A DNA stretch of 64,000 nt, from assembly GCA_963691705.1 (NCBI GenBank), contig OY829539.1, positions 53,914,327 to 53,978,326 on the forward strand, written 5' to 3'. This DNA comes from Viola odorata. Its lineage: Eukaryota; Streptophyta; Magnoliopsida; Malpighiales; Violaceae. Shown here one piece after another: positions 46,201 to 57,771 of the stretch (the first letter of the stretch is position 1; every line of letters starts with the position of its first letter). Below the pieces are notes generated by a model. That model saw only the letters and a list, made by a program, of their open reading frames with translations, did no database searches and was not told where the DNA came from. The translations under genes were made by a program, and so were the position numbers.

Positions 46201-47395
46201 CAAGGACGGGGTTGGCTAACCAGGTGGGATATTGAACCTCGCGGATGAATCCTGCGTTAAGGAGCTTTGCCACTTCTTTGTCCACGGCTGATGCCTTTGC
46301 AGTAGAGAACGCGCGCCGCTTCTGCTGGACTGGCCTGACATCAGGGTCGACATTGAGTCGGTGCTCAGCTATTTCGCGTGATATACCTAGGTTGTCTGCG
46401 GGTTTCCACACGAACTCTCCTTGACATTTATTTAGCAGCCGGGCCAGTTGAAGGTTTTCCGCTGGACTGAGCTTTTCGCTAACTAGGAAATTTGCTTCTT
46501 TTATACCGATCACCGGTACGGGTACCATTTTGTCCAGAGGTTGAGCGCATTTCTCATCACCCTGCTTGTAGGGATCCGCCGTTATACATACATACCTATC
46601 GCAACTCCTTTGAGTCATGAGCAAGTAGCATTCCGCCGCCAGCTTTTGATCGCCCTTTATCGATACCACTCCATCCCAGGAGGGGTATTTCATCTTTAGA
46701 TGCTTCTGAGATATCACCGCTCCAAAGCGGTTGAGGAAAGGTCGTCCGAGTATGACATTGTAGGGCAAATTTAAGTCCACGACAAGGAATAACAAGTTCT
46801 CCGATCGCTTAAAGGTGTCTTCTCAGAAATACACGGGCAAAGTAATTATTCCTGTGACAGGGATTGGGACGCCATCCACTCCAATTATAGGTCTCTTGCT
46901 AGGTGTTAACTCGTTGTCGGGTCGTTTCATAAGATTGTATGCTTCCAACGAAAAGAGGTTCACTGCACTCCCGTTATCAATGAGGGTTCTTCTGACTCCA
47001 TGACTGGCAATGACGGGCGTAACCACCAATGCGTCATTATGCGGATAGATAACACCTTTTTCGTCCTCTTCGGAAAAGGATAATATCATGCGATCTAAGA
47101 TGTTTATCGCTCCACCTTTTTTCGCCGTGCCATCCCGTGTGCGTTTTCCTCCTTTCGCGGCCGTCAGTTGCCCTGATTCATCCATATAAGGGGTCCCTCC
47201 CGCTATGATGTTAATCATAGGGAAGTCCTCGCCATCTACTGTAAAAACTTCTTCACCTTTCCCTCCAGGAGCATTATCCTTCTGCGGAACGCGAGGGGGT
47301 ACTAGTCGTTCGTCTGCTATCCTTTTCACGGGATTATTTCTGGCGTCTTCCCTTACCTGGGTTGCAAATTCTCCTAAATATCCTTCTTCCACCAA
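43235..47395 (-). pseudogene. pol: Element C pol: protease, RT, RNase H, second RNase H, integrase
   Basis: One continuous frame with no frameshift, broken only by stops: TGA 46823, TAG 45284, TAA 44963, TAG 44723. The protease carries LIDNGSAVNLFS, the DNGS form seen in Tat elements. RT shows DWRMCIDFTDLNDACPKD, FGLKNARATFQRM and the catalytic AYVDDI (about 45859-45876). The first RNase H (YLAAADEVVSAVLV, LRYARIEKIAFALI) is followed by a second (IHVDGAKN, LSNNAAEYVALLARLRI, ICGDSKLIIDQVLGH), the archaeal-type RNase H that marks the Tat lineage. Integrase has HEGVCGMH...CPKC and DDE in GIDILGP, SDNGTQF and AEVTNRS, then a GPYRV segment and the final stop at 43235. All catalytic positions I can see are kept. 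Confidence 0.93.
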
Positions 47396-49158
47396 ACGTT
47401 CTATCGCCGATTTTAATTCTATGCATGCTTCTGTGGAATGCCCCCTGGCTTTGTGGAATTTGCAATAAGCATTTTCCCTCCTCCCCAGAAGTACCCCTGG
47501 CTTCGTGGGCGCACGGTAACGGATGGGAAGGTTTCACTGCTCCGCTATCGCTAAAATCTCCGCCCTCGGAACATTAAGGGAAGGGAAATCCGGGTCATAT
47601 GTCCAATTTTTAGAAGAATCCCCTTGACGCCGAGTAGGGGAACCACCGGGCTTTCCCTTCGAAGAGTGACCCCTTTGCTTACTGGAGGTCTTGGGAATGT
47701 GATCCTTCCACCGGGCGTAATCGTCGATGAAGCGGTCGTCAGGAAGGGGATTTGTAGGAGCGGTGGGAATTTGAGGCGCCCCAGGCAGCATGTTATAAGT
47801 TCTATCTCTGTTTTCTTCTTCTTCCATTTTCGCATAATTATGAGCTTTAAGTCTTAATGCGTCTAAAGTCACTGGAGGGTCCACCATGAGCGCGTCTTTC
47901 AATTTACCATAGTGGCAATTCCTTTTCAGGGCTTCTATAGCAAAATCAATAGTAACGCCCGGCGTTAATGACATTTCCAAATCTAATCGACTGAGAAATT
48001 CCTTTAAAGTTTCTTGAGGCATTCGTTGTATGTCAAATAACGCAGCGGCGAATTTCCTGATTGGAATCGCCGTACTAAATCTGCTCCGGAATTTAGATTC
48101 CAACTGCAAAAAGTTACTGATGGATCCACCAGGGAGACCCTCAAACCAGAGACGCGTGACACCTGATAATGTCATAACAAATATTTTGCACAATGTCGCA
48201 TCACTGTGGGTCTGAAATTGAACGAAATCTTTCACCTTATTGATATGGGAAATGGGGTCTTTGGTGCCATCATAAGTATCGGTGGGAAGCTTCACACGTC
48301 GGCTGACCCTATGACACCTTATACGACGGCTAAAAGGGTGACCCGAGGTATCATCAAGGATTTCACGCGCGTGGCGCGGGGGAGATATTTCCGCTTGGCG
48401 CCTTCGATTTCGTGGTTCTGGCGTAGGATGTCGCCTAGGAGATCGACTGCGGCTCCTGGGCGAACGACTTCGATACCTTCGGCTACTGGATCTTGCACTG
48501 TACTCGGGAGATAAACTCCTGTTTGCTCCCTCCCTCCGCCCATCCCATCGGTTCCTAACCTCCTCAAGGTGCCAATCTCCCTGGGGGGGAGACCTTGCGG
48601 CATCTGTGGTACGTAAGCCTCTACTCTTCTTTGAGTGAGCTGTACAAAACTAACCGGGGGATCTGCTGCGGATGAAGACATATGGAGGTTTTCCTGAAAC
48701 AATGGTGACAAGGGCCGATCGGTGACAATAGATGGTGTGAACATGACACGGGGAGGGATACTTGATCCAGAAACCTCAGGCGTGATTCTCGCAGCCATTT
48801 CAGTCAAATATTCCAACCGAGAACGAAGGGCCGCTATTTCACTCGCAAAAGGATGTTCTGCATTATTAAGCACAAATCCTCTTGAACGAGGAGTGGAAAA
48901 GCTAGATCCCGCCATCTGAGAAGAAGAAATGACCGTCTGTGAGAAGGGGGCTTCCCCTGCCAACCTGATCGAGAGGTCCGGAGATCCCGAAGTAATTGGT
49001 TGCGATGTCATAGAGAGATCAGCAGTAGCAAAAGGGAATAACTGTCTGCGGATCGAAAAAGGGATATTGGAAGATGAGGATCGGATCGGCTCCGATCCTG
49101 AAGTCATGACCGTTCCGATCTCCGAAATAAACGGAGCTTGGCTATTAAGGACACTCAC
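47396..49158 (-). pseudogene. gag: Element C gag (broken)
   Basis: The start at 49158 is 13 bp inside the PBS. The N-terminal region to 48319 is low-complexity and Ser/Pro rich and ends in a nonsense codon; a frame change follows. The gag domain is at 48295-47540 (YDGTKDPISHINKVKDFVQF, LWFEGLPGGSISNF, FLSRLDLEM), typical of Tat gag. A TGA at 47534-47536 interrupts it. Then comes a zinc-binding C-x2-H/G-H/C segment (YCKFHKARGHSTEAC) at about 47470-47425, and the frame continues into the protease without a break. Confidence 0.88.
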
Positions 49159-49170
49159 TTAATGTACCAA

Positions 49171-49190
49171 GAATCTCAACAAAAGCACCA
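49171..49190 (-). promoter_or_regulatory. Primer binding site of element C
   Basis: On the - strand TGGTGCTTTTGTTGAGATTC starts two bases after the 5' LTR. The TGGTGCTTT...TGAGA form is familiar from Tat-type elements; I do not assign the tRNA. Confidence 0.82.
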
Positions 49191-49192
49191 TT

Positions 49193-49720
49193 TGATAAGA
49201 TTCGAGATCGGGTCTGATCGGAACGATGGCTGCCGTTGGTCAGAAGGATTGCGATCGACGTCGGGCGTACCTACAAAGTGCCGGAGGGAGGGCTCCGGCG
49301 TAGACACTCCGATGCTTAAGTCAGTACGGGGTTCAAAGTAACATAGGTTCTTCAAGGCGATCTTTTTCTTACCTTATGTTTAAAAATGTAGGGGTACTTA
49401 TAATCCGCGGGGGGCGATACCTGGAAGCGACAGTACGGGCGATATCTAGAGGTGACGTCACGGGCGATACCGGTAGGTGACGTCACGAGCGATATCTGGA
49501 GGAGGTTGCCAGGAGCGATAACGTCGTGGGTCCCCGGGGATGGGATGATGTCGTGCGTATAGAGACGCGCGAGACCTCCCCTCCGCTGATGTCGACCATC
49601 CTAGGAAACCCTTTCCGGTCCACGGGCGATACTTAGATGTCCTATGGGGCTTATAGGAGTCCGCCCTCGGCAGGAGTCATAATTGTAGTAAGACCGTTAG
49701 GATTGTCTTAATTGTTATCA
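49193..49720 (-). repeat. Element C 5' LTR
   Basis: 528 bp with TGATAA...TTATCA termini, followed by the TSD TTCAT at 49721-49725. Compared with the 3' LTR it has one extra 25-bp GACGTCAC-containing unit at about 49450-49490 and about 23 substitutions. Confidence 0.95.
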
Positions 49721-52300
49721 TTCATGACTTGTGCATTCGGGGGACTCACTCGGGGGCTCAACTGCTAAGATAACATTTGCTTCGAGGGCTGCTGCGACCG
49801 TGATTAGTTCAGTGGGAACCGCAATGGACGATGTCATCTCCTCCAAAGATTCGGGAGTGAGACTTCGGTCAAGAATCAGCTTCAAGGGCTCGATGGAGTT
49901 CAGCTCAGCGATGTTTTCCACAAGAGGGTTTATCACGTCAATAAAATTGTCGCTCGAAAACTCGGAGGGGTATTTCATAGAATCCAGCATATTGAAACGG
50001 ATGATTTCCCCATTGAATTCGAGGGAGATAGAGGCCTCCTAGCAGTCAATCTTTGCGCGGGCAGTGGCTAAGAAAGGACGTCCCAAGAGTAAATCCGAAG
50101 ACTTAGTGTTCGTTGGGTTTTCCATAGAGAGAACATAGAAATCCACTGGAAATAGGAATTCACCCACTTGGACAAGAACATCTGTTACTATGCTTTTGGG
50201 ATATACCACTGAACGGTCTGCAAGTTGAATGACAAGTGTGGTCTCCTTCAAGGGCCCGAGTCCAAGACCGTTGTAAATGGTCAAGGGCATAACGTTAATT
50301 CCAGCTCCCAAATCGCACATTGCCTTCCCAATATCGATGGTTCCGATTCTGCAGGGGACTGTGCACATGTCTTGGTCCTTGCACTTGGGTGGAATTTTGC
50401 GCTGGATATGGGCGGACAGATTGGCTCCCACACTAATTTGATTTACCTCTGTGAATTTGCTTTTGTTGGGGCAAAGCTGTTTCAAGAATTTTGCATATCG
50501 AGGCATGTTTTTGATGGCCTTGAGGAGGGGAATATTAATGATGACCTTGCTGAACATATCAAAGATGTCCCGATCTTCTTCTTCCTTCTTCTTTTTGATT
50601 AGTCGCTGAGGGAACGGGGGCTCGAGCACTTTGTTTATGAATTCTTGGGAGAATTCTTCTTCAACGGGATGTTTCTTTTTACAGCGAGGCTTCTTGCTGG
50701 AGAAGAAGTGATCAAGAGATGCGTCGCCGAATCGAGACTTCTTGGGCTGTTCAGGAGGTTGTTCACATTCGGGACCTAGAATAGCAGTGTCAGCTTTGGG
50801 GCCTTGAATGTCTTCTTCGGACTCGGTGTCTGGATGGACACGAGAAGGGATCTCGAGACCACTTCGGAGGTTCATGGCACACGCCTCATGCTTCGGGTTA
50901 GGTTCCATTTACCCTGGAAATCTTCCTCCATTTTTCACCTCTTTCATCTCTGCCATGAGAGTACGAATTTGTTTTTCCAGTTCCGCAATTTTCTTCTTAT
51001 CAGGGGAGGGTTCCTCATTCGAGGGCACCGGCATGGTGAAGTTCTGGTCTGGCGGTGGCTGCCTCTGGTACTGATAGTTCTGAAAATTGGGCCTGGGCTT
51101 GAAGCTCTACATGTTGAAAGGAGGGGGGTGATTTCCGTAGGGATTTTGTCCATACTGATGGCTGGGTCCGGCCTGCTGGTTGTTGCTCCATCCATAGTTA
51201 GGTTGCTTCCAGCCTTGATTGTGATTCTAACCATACGGGACATTGAATCCTCCAGCAGCATTGACGAGCATTTCTTCCGGAATAAACGGGCAAGCGTCGG
51301 TGGGATGGTCTGAAAGCTGGCAAATTTGGTAGGCCTTGACCTGGACTGGATGTCCCGAAGCCATATTCTACAGCATACCCGTGATGGCTGCTAATTGATT
51401 CTCCATAGTGGCTGAACGAGCGTCTTGAACGCTAGTGGAATTGTTGAGTTGGAGGTTGTTCTTGGCCATGAGCTCAATGGTGTCCTTGGCGGCAGCGGGA
51501 GTAAGTCTAGTAATAGATCCGCCGGCAGCAGCGTTTAGCAAGGCCTTGTCTCGGCCCTTGAGTCCTTCACAAAAATATTGTATGAGAGCATGTTCGGACA
51601 GATTATGTGAGGGGCATAGGGCTTGCATTTTCTTAAACCGCTCATAATATTGCTCAAGATCTTCTGTGTCTTTTTGAAGGACGGACACGAGCTGCTTTCG
51701 GGTCACCATAGCGATGGACACCGGGTAGTATTTGTCCGTAAAGGCCTTGGACATTTCAGCCCATGAGTTGATGGATTGGGGTTGCAAGTCATAAAACCAG
51801 TCAAGAGCGTCGTCCTTGAGAGACCACATAAAGGCACGTAGTTTAGCATGCTCAACAGTAATGTTGTGGGTCTTCATAGCATCACAGATGGAGTACAGTT
51901 GCTGGAGGTGATGGTGGGGATTTTCTTTAGCCAACCCTCGGTAGAGGGGTAGGTGGTGCATGGTTGCGGATTTGAGTTCCCAGTCATTCGGGACCACCGG
52001 CCAAACGATGCAACTGGTTAGGGCCTCGGGGGCAGCATTGAACTCATTGATAGTCTGGATTACTGGGGGAACTGGTGGAATATTATCCCCTTCAGGGTCG
52101 CGATTATCCATGTTGGGTCCTTCTGGATGGACTGGAGGTAAGTCTTCGGGGTCTGGATTGTCCTGGAGAGCAAAGAGACGTTCGAGGTCCCGAACACAAG
52201 GATTGGAGTTCGATCCTTGGGCAAGTCTTCGAAGGCCTCTTTTAGTCCTTCCTAACTCGTGATCAAGGGGTAGTAAATCGGGTGCAGATCTCCTGGTCAT
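49721..52300 (-). pseudogene. gag: Element B gag and protease (broken, cut by element C)
   Basis: One frame from ATG 52300 to the C insertion at 49721, with no frameshift. The gag domain matches A's (WAEMSKAFTDKYYP, LEQYYERFKKM). Nonsense codons include TAG at 51368-51370, others at about 51230 and 51107, one near 50910, and TAG at 50039-50041. The zinc knuckle (about 51318-51359) has lost its first Cys, which is Tyr here, while A keeps it. The protease carries AMCDLGAGINVMPL with the DLGA active-site-like motif, then LLGRPFLATARAKID. The sequence continues at 32234 beyond element C. Confidence 0.9.
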
Positions 52301-52333
52301 ACAAACAAGAAAAATAAATCAGTCTTGAAAGAA

Positions 52334-52351
52334 TCCCCGGCAACGGCGCCA
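52334..52351 (-). promoter_or_regulatory. Primer binding site of element B
   Basis: On the - strand TGGCGCCGTTGCCGGGGA three bases from the 5' LTR, identical to A's site at 5529-5546. Confidence 0.93.
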
Positions 52352-52354
52352 ATT

Positions 52355-52509
52355 TGATCGTCAGTCAAATAGAGATTTATGATGCCTGAAAAGTGTGTGC
52401 ACAATGGATAAAGTGTACAGTGGTAGTCAGGGTCGAACACAGGGATTGTGAGAGACTGGTTCAAGGTCTTTAATGAAATCGCAGGACAAAAGCACAAAAA
52501 GTAACACTC

Positions 52510-52540
<31 letters not shown>

Positions 52541-53998
52541 TACTTGGCTAAGCAGTATTCGGGACCTAGAGTTGTCAATTCGGGGTCCCGAAGGGAAAAT
52601 TATAACAAATCAGTGAACAAGTCAAGATAACAAAACAGAGAGAGAAATAAACACAAATAATCAGATAGAGAAGGATCTTAGCAAAGGCATTCTTGGGTTG
52701 CATTCGGGGGCCCGGTCGTCATCAGCACAAGGATATTCTATTCAAGACATCATAGAAATGAGATAGGGACTAGATTCCTCGGATATCCCCTACTTTTCTC
52801 TTAAGAGAAACTACCCCCCGCTTCCACATATGAGGTAGTCTTGACAGTTTGCTATCCCTCCAAGCACGAATGCGGGAGGGTCATACTCAAACTGCCCATG
52901 AAGATAAGAAAAGACAGATCTAGAGCTAAAAGTCCCTCAGTTTGTCAGGCTCGTGACCTCGCTCTAATCAATTACTCACCCTATCTATTCGAGACCACTT
53001 CAGCGCAGTCAAGACTAAACAGATGCCTACTTGTTCCATGCAATTTTCCTTCCGTATTCATCACAAAGATGACAGCATTCAAACAAAATAACAATCAGTT
53101 GATCAAGCCTCAGATTATTTCATGCGAAGATGTAATTAAAATGGCAAGTAATTGAATATGGCAGCAAGAATATATTAAGCACATTAAGGCCTCGAATATG
53201 CCCTTGCAACCCTTGAATCACCCTTGCTAAGAACTAAAGATTTAGCTACTCATGCTTGAAGATGAACAAATAATAATTGAAGAAAGCATAATAAGTAAAT
53301 AAATAGGTTAAGGGGAGAAGACTTTGTTACTAAAAATCCGTTTGAAACCCGGCGGCAAGGTTGGAGATGCTAACAGGAACTAGAGAGAGAAACTAGAGAG
53401 AAGTCTAAGGAAAAACTAATTATGAAAATTATACTATGAAGTGAGAGATATCCTAAACTACTCTTGGATGCTCCTTATATACTAGAGCTCCAAGCACAAA
53501 ATATCTTCAGCCTAAAACTAGGGACAAAACGCATTAATTGAAAGCCTACTTTAATGGATCCATGCTCCCTAAAGCACAAAGCTAAAAAAGCATAAAGCCG
53601 TCTGGTTTTCCCAGCTTTGGCAGGTCTGGACTGGGCTCAAGGGCTGAAATGGTCAGAGAGGTAGGTATTTTGTGATCAGTGCAGAGCATCAGAACAGTGT
53701 TAGGGGGATCACATGGGAGCTTTGGTGAGAGGACACGTGGAATTGCCGCTCTTTGCCCTTCGGGGGCCCGAATGGAGAATCCGATTCGGGACCTTGAATG
53801 CTGTTTTGGACTTGGGACCTCAACCTGGGTCTTGAAGCTCGAATTTTCTCAAAATGCACCAAAAATGCATATTTTTACATAAACTCCCTTTTTAGACCTA
53901 GATCTACAATAGTAATGAAAACGATGGTAATTTAGCAGAATCATGCCTTAATTTGGCGAGAAAATGGAAAGAAAATCATGCATAAAAACATGCTATCA
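52355..53998 (-). repeat. Element B 5' LTR
   Basis: 1644 bp, TGATCGTC...TGCTATCA on the + strand. It has a 29-base G run at 52510-52538 and lacks the ~50-bp segment after it that the 3' LTR has. About 44 differences from 7353-9035 by eye, roughly 2.7 percent. Confidence 0.93.
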
Positions 53999-56900
53999 TA
54001 AGGTCATTATCAACATCCCTCTTCTCAAGGCTATCAAGAACATGTCGCGATATGCAAAGTTTTTGAAACAACTTTGCACAAACAAGAACAAGTTCACCGA
54101 GGTCAATCGGATAAGCGTGGGAGCCAACTTGACTGCTCACATCTAGTGCAAGATGCCCCCGAAATGCGAGGATCAAGGCATGTTCACTATCCCGTGCAGA
54201 ATTGGCACAATCGACATTGGGAAGGTCATGTGTGATTTGGGACCGGAATTAATGTCATGCCCTTGACTATCTATAACAGCCTCAGACTCGGGCCCTTGAA
54301 GGAAACCACGCTGGTTATCCAGCTTGCAGACCGCTCAGTTGTCTATCCCGAAGGAATAATCACAGATGTTCTTGTCCAAGTAGGTGAATTCCTATTTCCA
54401 GCAGATTTCTATGTTCTTTCCATGGAGAACCTGACGACCGACAAATCTTCGAATGTACTTTTAGGGCGCCCTTTCTTGGCCACTACCCGGGGAAAAATTG
54501 ATGTCTATGAAGCCTCCATCTCCATCGAATTTGACGGGGAAATCATCCACTTCAACATGCTGGACTCTATGAAGCACCCCTCCGAATTTTCAAGTGTCAA
54601 TTTTATTGACGTGATAGACCCCTTTGTTGAGAACATTGCTGATCTGAATTCTATCGAGCCCTTGAAGCTGGCTCTCGACCGAAGTCTCACTCCTGAATCC
54701 TTGAAAGAGATGGCGTCATCCATTGCAGTCCCTACCAAAGTATGCTCAGTCGTAGCAGCTCTGGAAGAAAACTCTTTCCTCACAGTCGAGCCCCCGAATG
54801 AGGTACCCGAATGGAAATATCACATTCAACTTACACCTTCTCTAGTGCAAGCTCCGGATCTTTAACTTAAAACACTGCCCTCGCATTTGAAATATGCCTT
54901 TCTTGAGGAGAAGGAATCCTTCCCGGTTATCATTTCCAACAAGTTGGAGGAGGCTCAAGAACTTGAATTGGTGGAACTCCTCAAGAGCTTTAAACAAGCT
55001 CTTGGCTGGACGATTGTGGACATCAAGGGTCTATCGCCTTCCCTATGCACTCACCGCATTCATCTTGAAGAGGCTAGCAAGACCATCCGACAGCCCCAAA
55101 GGCACTTGAACCCCCCCCATGATGGAGGTGGTCAAGAAAGAGGTCTTGAAGTTGCTTGATGCCGGGGTTATCTATCCTATCTCTGATTCTCCATGGGTCA
55201 GCCCCGTACAGGTGGTCCCGAAGAAGACATGCATAACCATCATTCCGGGTCCCGAAGGTCTGCCAATTCCCTCCCAAATCCAGATTGGGTGGCGTGTATG
55301 CATCGATTACAGACGCTTGAATGAGGCCACCAGGAAAAATCACTTCCCACTGCCCTTTATTGATCAAATGCTAGAGCACCTTGCGGGCAAGACCCATTAT
55401 TACTGCTTGGATGGGTATTCGGGCTTCCATCAAATCCCGGTCGCCCTCGAAGATCAAGAGAAAACTACTTTCACATGCCCCTTTGGCACATTTGCATACT
55501 GGCGCATGCCTTTCGGGTTATGCAATGCCTCAACCACATTCCAGAGGTGCATGGTAAGCATTTTTTTCAGAATTTGTAGAGGAGTGCATCGAGGTATTTA
55601 TGGATGATTTCACGGTTTATGGTAACTCTTTTTCCGAATGCCTTTCTAATCTAAAGAAAATTTTGCAAAGATGTGTGGAAACTAACCTTGTGCTTAATTT
55701 TGAGAAATGTCATTTCATGGTGGATCAAGGGCTCATCCTAGGCCACATCGTGTCTAGCAAAGGTATCAAAGTGGACAAAGCTAAAATTCAGGTTATCGAA
55801 ACCATGCCTTACCCCTCGAATATTCGAGATGTGCGCTCTTTTCTTGGTCATGCAGGATTTTATAGGAGGTTTATCAAGGACTTCTCCAAGATAGCCCACC
55901 CGATGTGCCGACTGCTGCATAAGGACGTAGAGTTTATATTCGACGAAGAGTGCAGAAATGTCTTCGAGACCCTGAAAGCCAAGCTTATTTCTGCCCCAAT
56001 CATTCGGGCCCCCGACTGGACACTCTCGTTTGAAATCATGTGCGATGCTAGCAACCAGGCTTTGGTAGCGGTTCTGGGTCAGAAAAAGGATAAGGAGACC
56101 TACGTCATTTATTATGCTTCTAAGTTGCTGGATCCCGCACAGCAAAACTACACCACGACGGAGAAAGAACTTCTAGTGATTGTCTATGCCCTTCATAAGT
56201 TTCGGCAGTATCTCTTGGGTACTCAAGTGATTGTTTATTCAGACCATTCAGCTCTTCGATGTCTACTCAAGAAGGCAGACGCAAAGCCCAAACTCATTCG
56301 ATGGATTCTTTTGCTCCAAGAATTCAATCTAGCGATCAAGGACAAGAAGGGAACAGAGAATTGTGTAGCAGACCACTTGAGCAGACTCCCGAATCAGGAA
56401 GATGACTCCCGAATGGCCATCCGAGAAACTTTTTCGGATGAACATTTATGCCTAGCTGAAGCAGCAAGATTCCCATGATTCACGGATATTGCAAATTTTT
56501 GTGCCACCGGCATCTATCCAATCGAGGCCTCGAGTGCTGAGCAGAACCGAATCTGGAAGCAAGCAAAATCCTATGTTTGGGACAACCCCTACTTGTGGAA
56601 ACATTGCTCGGATCAAATTATTAGGCGCTGTGTCATAATGGATGAGGTCCCATCGATCCTCAAGTTCTGCCACTCAACCATGGAAGGAAGGCATTTTACC
56701 GCAAAGAAGACCGCACTTAAGGTCTTGGAAGCCGGTCTATATTGGCCGTCGATTTTCAAAGACAACTATTACTTTTGCGCCACTTGCCCTCGATGCCAAG
56801 CTACGGGGAACATAGGAGCAAGGAATCAAATGCCCTTGACCAACATCCTTGCTTGTGAGATTTTTGATATTTGGGGCATCGACTTCATGGGTCCCTTCCC

Positions 56901-57771
56901 AAATTCATTCGGGAACACATATATCCTACTTGCAGTGGATTATATCTCCAAGTGGATTAAAGCCAAGGCCACCAAGACGGATGATTCAAGAGTAGTAACT
57001 GATTTCCTTCGTATTAACATTTTCAATCGATTCGGGACCCCTCGAGCTCTCATCAGCGATCGGGGGACGCACTTCTGCAACCGAATGGTCTCCTCTTTAC
57101 TCAACAAGTATGGAGTGACCCATAGAGTATCCACGGCTTATCATCCCCAGACCAATGGGTAAGCCGAGGTCTCGAATCGGGAGATTAAAGCTATCTTGGA
57201 GAAAACCGTCAATCAATCAAGAAAGGATTGGAGCCTCAAACTGGGAGATGCGTTATGGGCATACCATACAGCATTCAAGACCCCGATCGGTATGACACTA
57301 TATCGATTGGTCTATGGCAAGCCATGTCACCTCCCGGTTGAGATTGAACACAAGGCGTTCTAGGCCATTAAGAAGGTCAATATGGATCTGAATTTAGCTG
57401 GCAAGGATCGCTGCCTGCAGATTCAAGAGCTTGAGGAGATACGGGGGGGTGCTTACGAAAATTCCCTGATTTATAATGGCAACACCAAAGCCCAACCCGA
57501 TAAGTACCTCGTCCTTAAGACTTTCACTGTAGGGCAAAAGGTTTTATTGTACAACTCCCGTTTGTGAATTTTTTCAGGAAAACTAAAATCTAAGTGGACG
57601 AGACCGTATAAGATCACTGCCGTGTTCAACCATGGGGCAATCGAGATCCAGAATTTAGACAATGGTGAACCGTTCAAGGTTAATGGCCACCGACTGAAAC
57701 CATTCTACAAAGGATTCCAGCCTACAACTGCCAAAGAGATGAGGGTGGAAGACCCAGCACTCGAGACCTAG
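53999..57771 (+). pseudogene. pol: Element A protease, RT, RNase H and integrase (broken)
   Basis: Resumes exactly where 7352 stopped. A TAG at 54144-54146 and a one-base loss near 54240, inside the DLGA active-site codons, break the protease. A TAA lies at 54863, an eight-C run near 55110 shifts frame, and a T7 run near 55560 shifts it again just before the catalytic FMDDF (about 55597). RNase H ([30 protein letters not shown]) ends at TGA 56476. Integrase has an HHCC module (HSTMEGRHF...CATCPRC) and DDE in GIDFMGP, SDRGTHF and AEVSNREI, with stops at 57161, 57361 and TGA 57565. The GPY-type tail (SKWTRPYKI, GAIEIQNLDNGEPFKV) runs to TAG at 57769-57771. Confidence 0.92.

Larger units (their letters stand above)
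32235..49720 (-). mobile_element. Element C: Tat-type Ty3/gypsy element with antisense gene cassette
   Basis: 17.5 kb, flanked by LTRs 32235-32737 and 49193-49720 and a perfect TSD TTCAT (32230-32234, 49721-49725) in B's gag-pol. The PBS, gag, protease, RT, two RNase H domains and integrase run on the - strand from the right. The second RNase H marks the Tat lineage. The region between integrase and 3' LTR is unusually long, about 10.5 kb including a solo LTR, and carries four + strand ORF units. LTRs differ at about 23 sites in 503 bp plus a 25-bp indel. Confidence 0.93.
7353..53998 (-). mobile_element. Element B: Athila-type retrotransposon inserted in A, split by three insertions
   Basis: B runs on the - strand. 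Its 5' LTR is 52355-53998 and its 3' LTR 7353-9035. The internal order on the - strand is gag, protease, RT, RNase H, integrase, then an extra ORF (ORF3), the polypurine tract and the 3' LTR. D, a solo LTR and C account for about 33.3 kb inside it, leaving about 13.4 kb of B itself. The host site in A reads through on both sides (codons before 7353 continue at 53999). The TSD is imperfect: AAAG before 7353 against TAAGG after 53998. LTR divergence is about 2.7 percent by eye. Confidence 0.9.
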
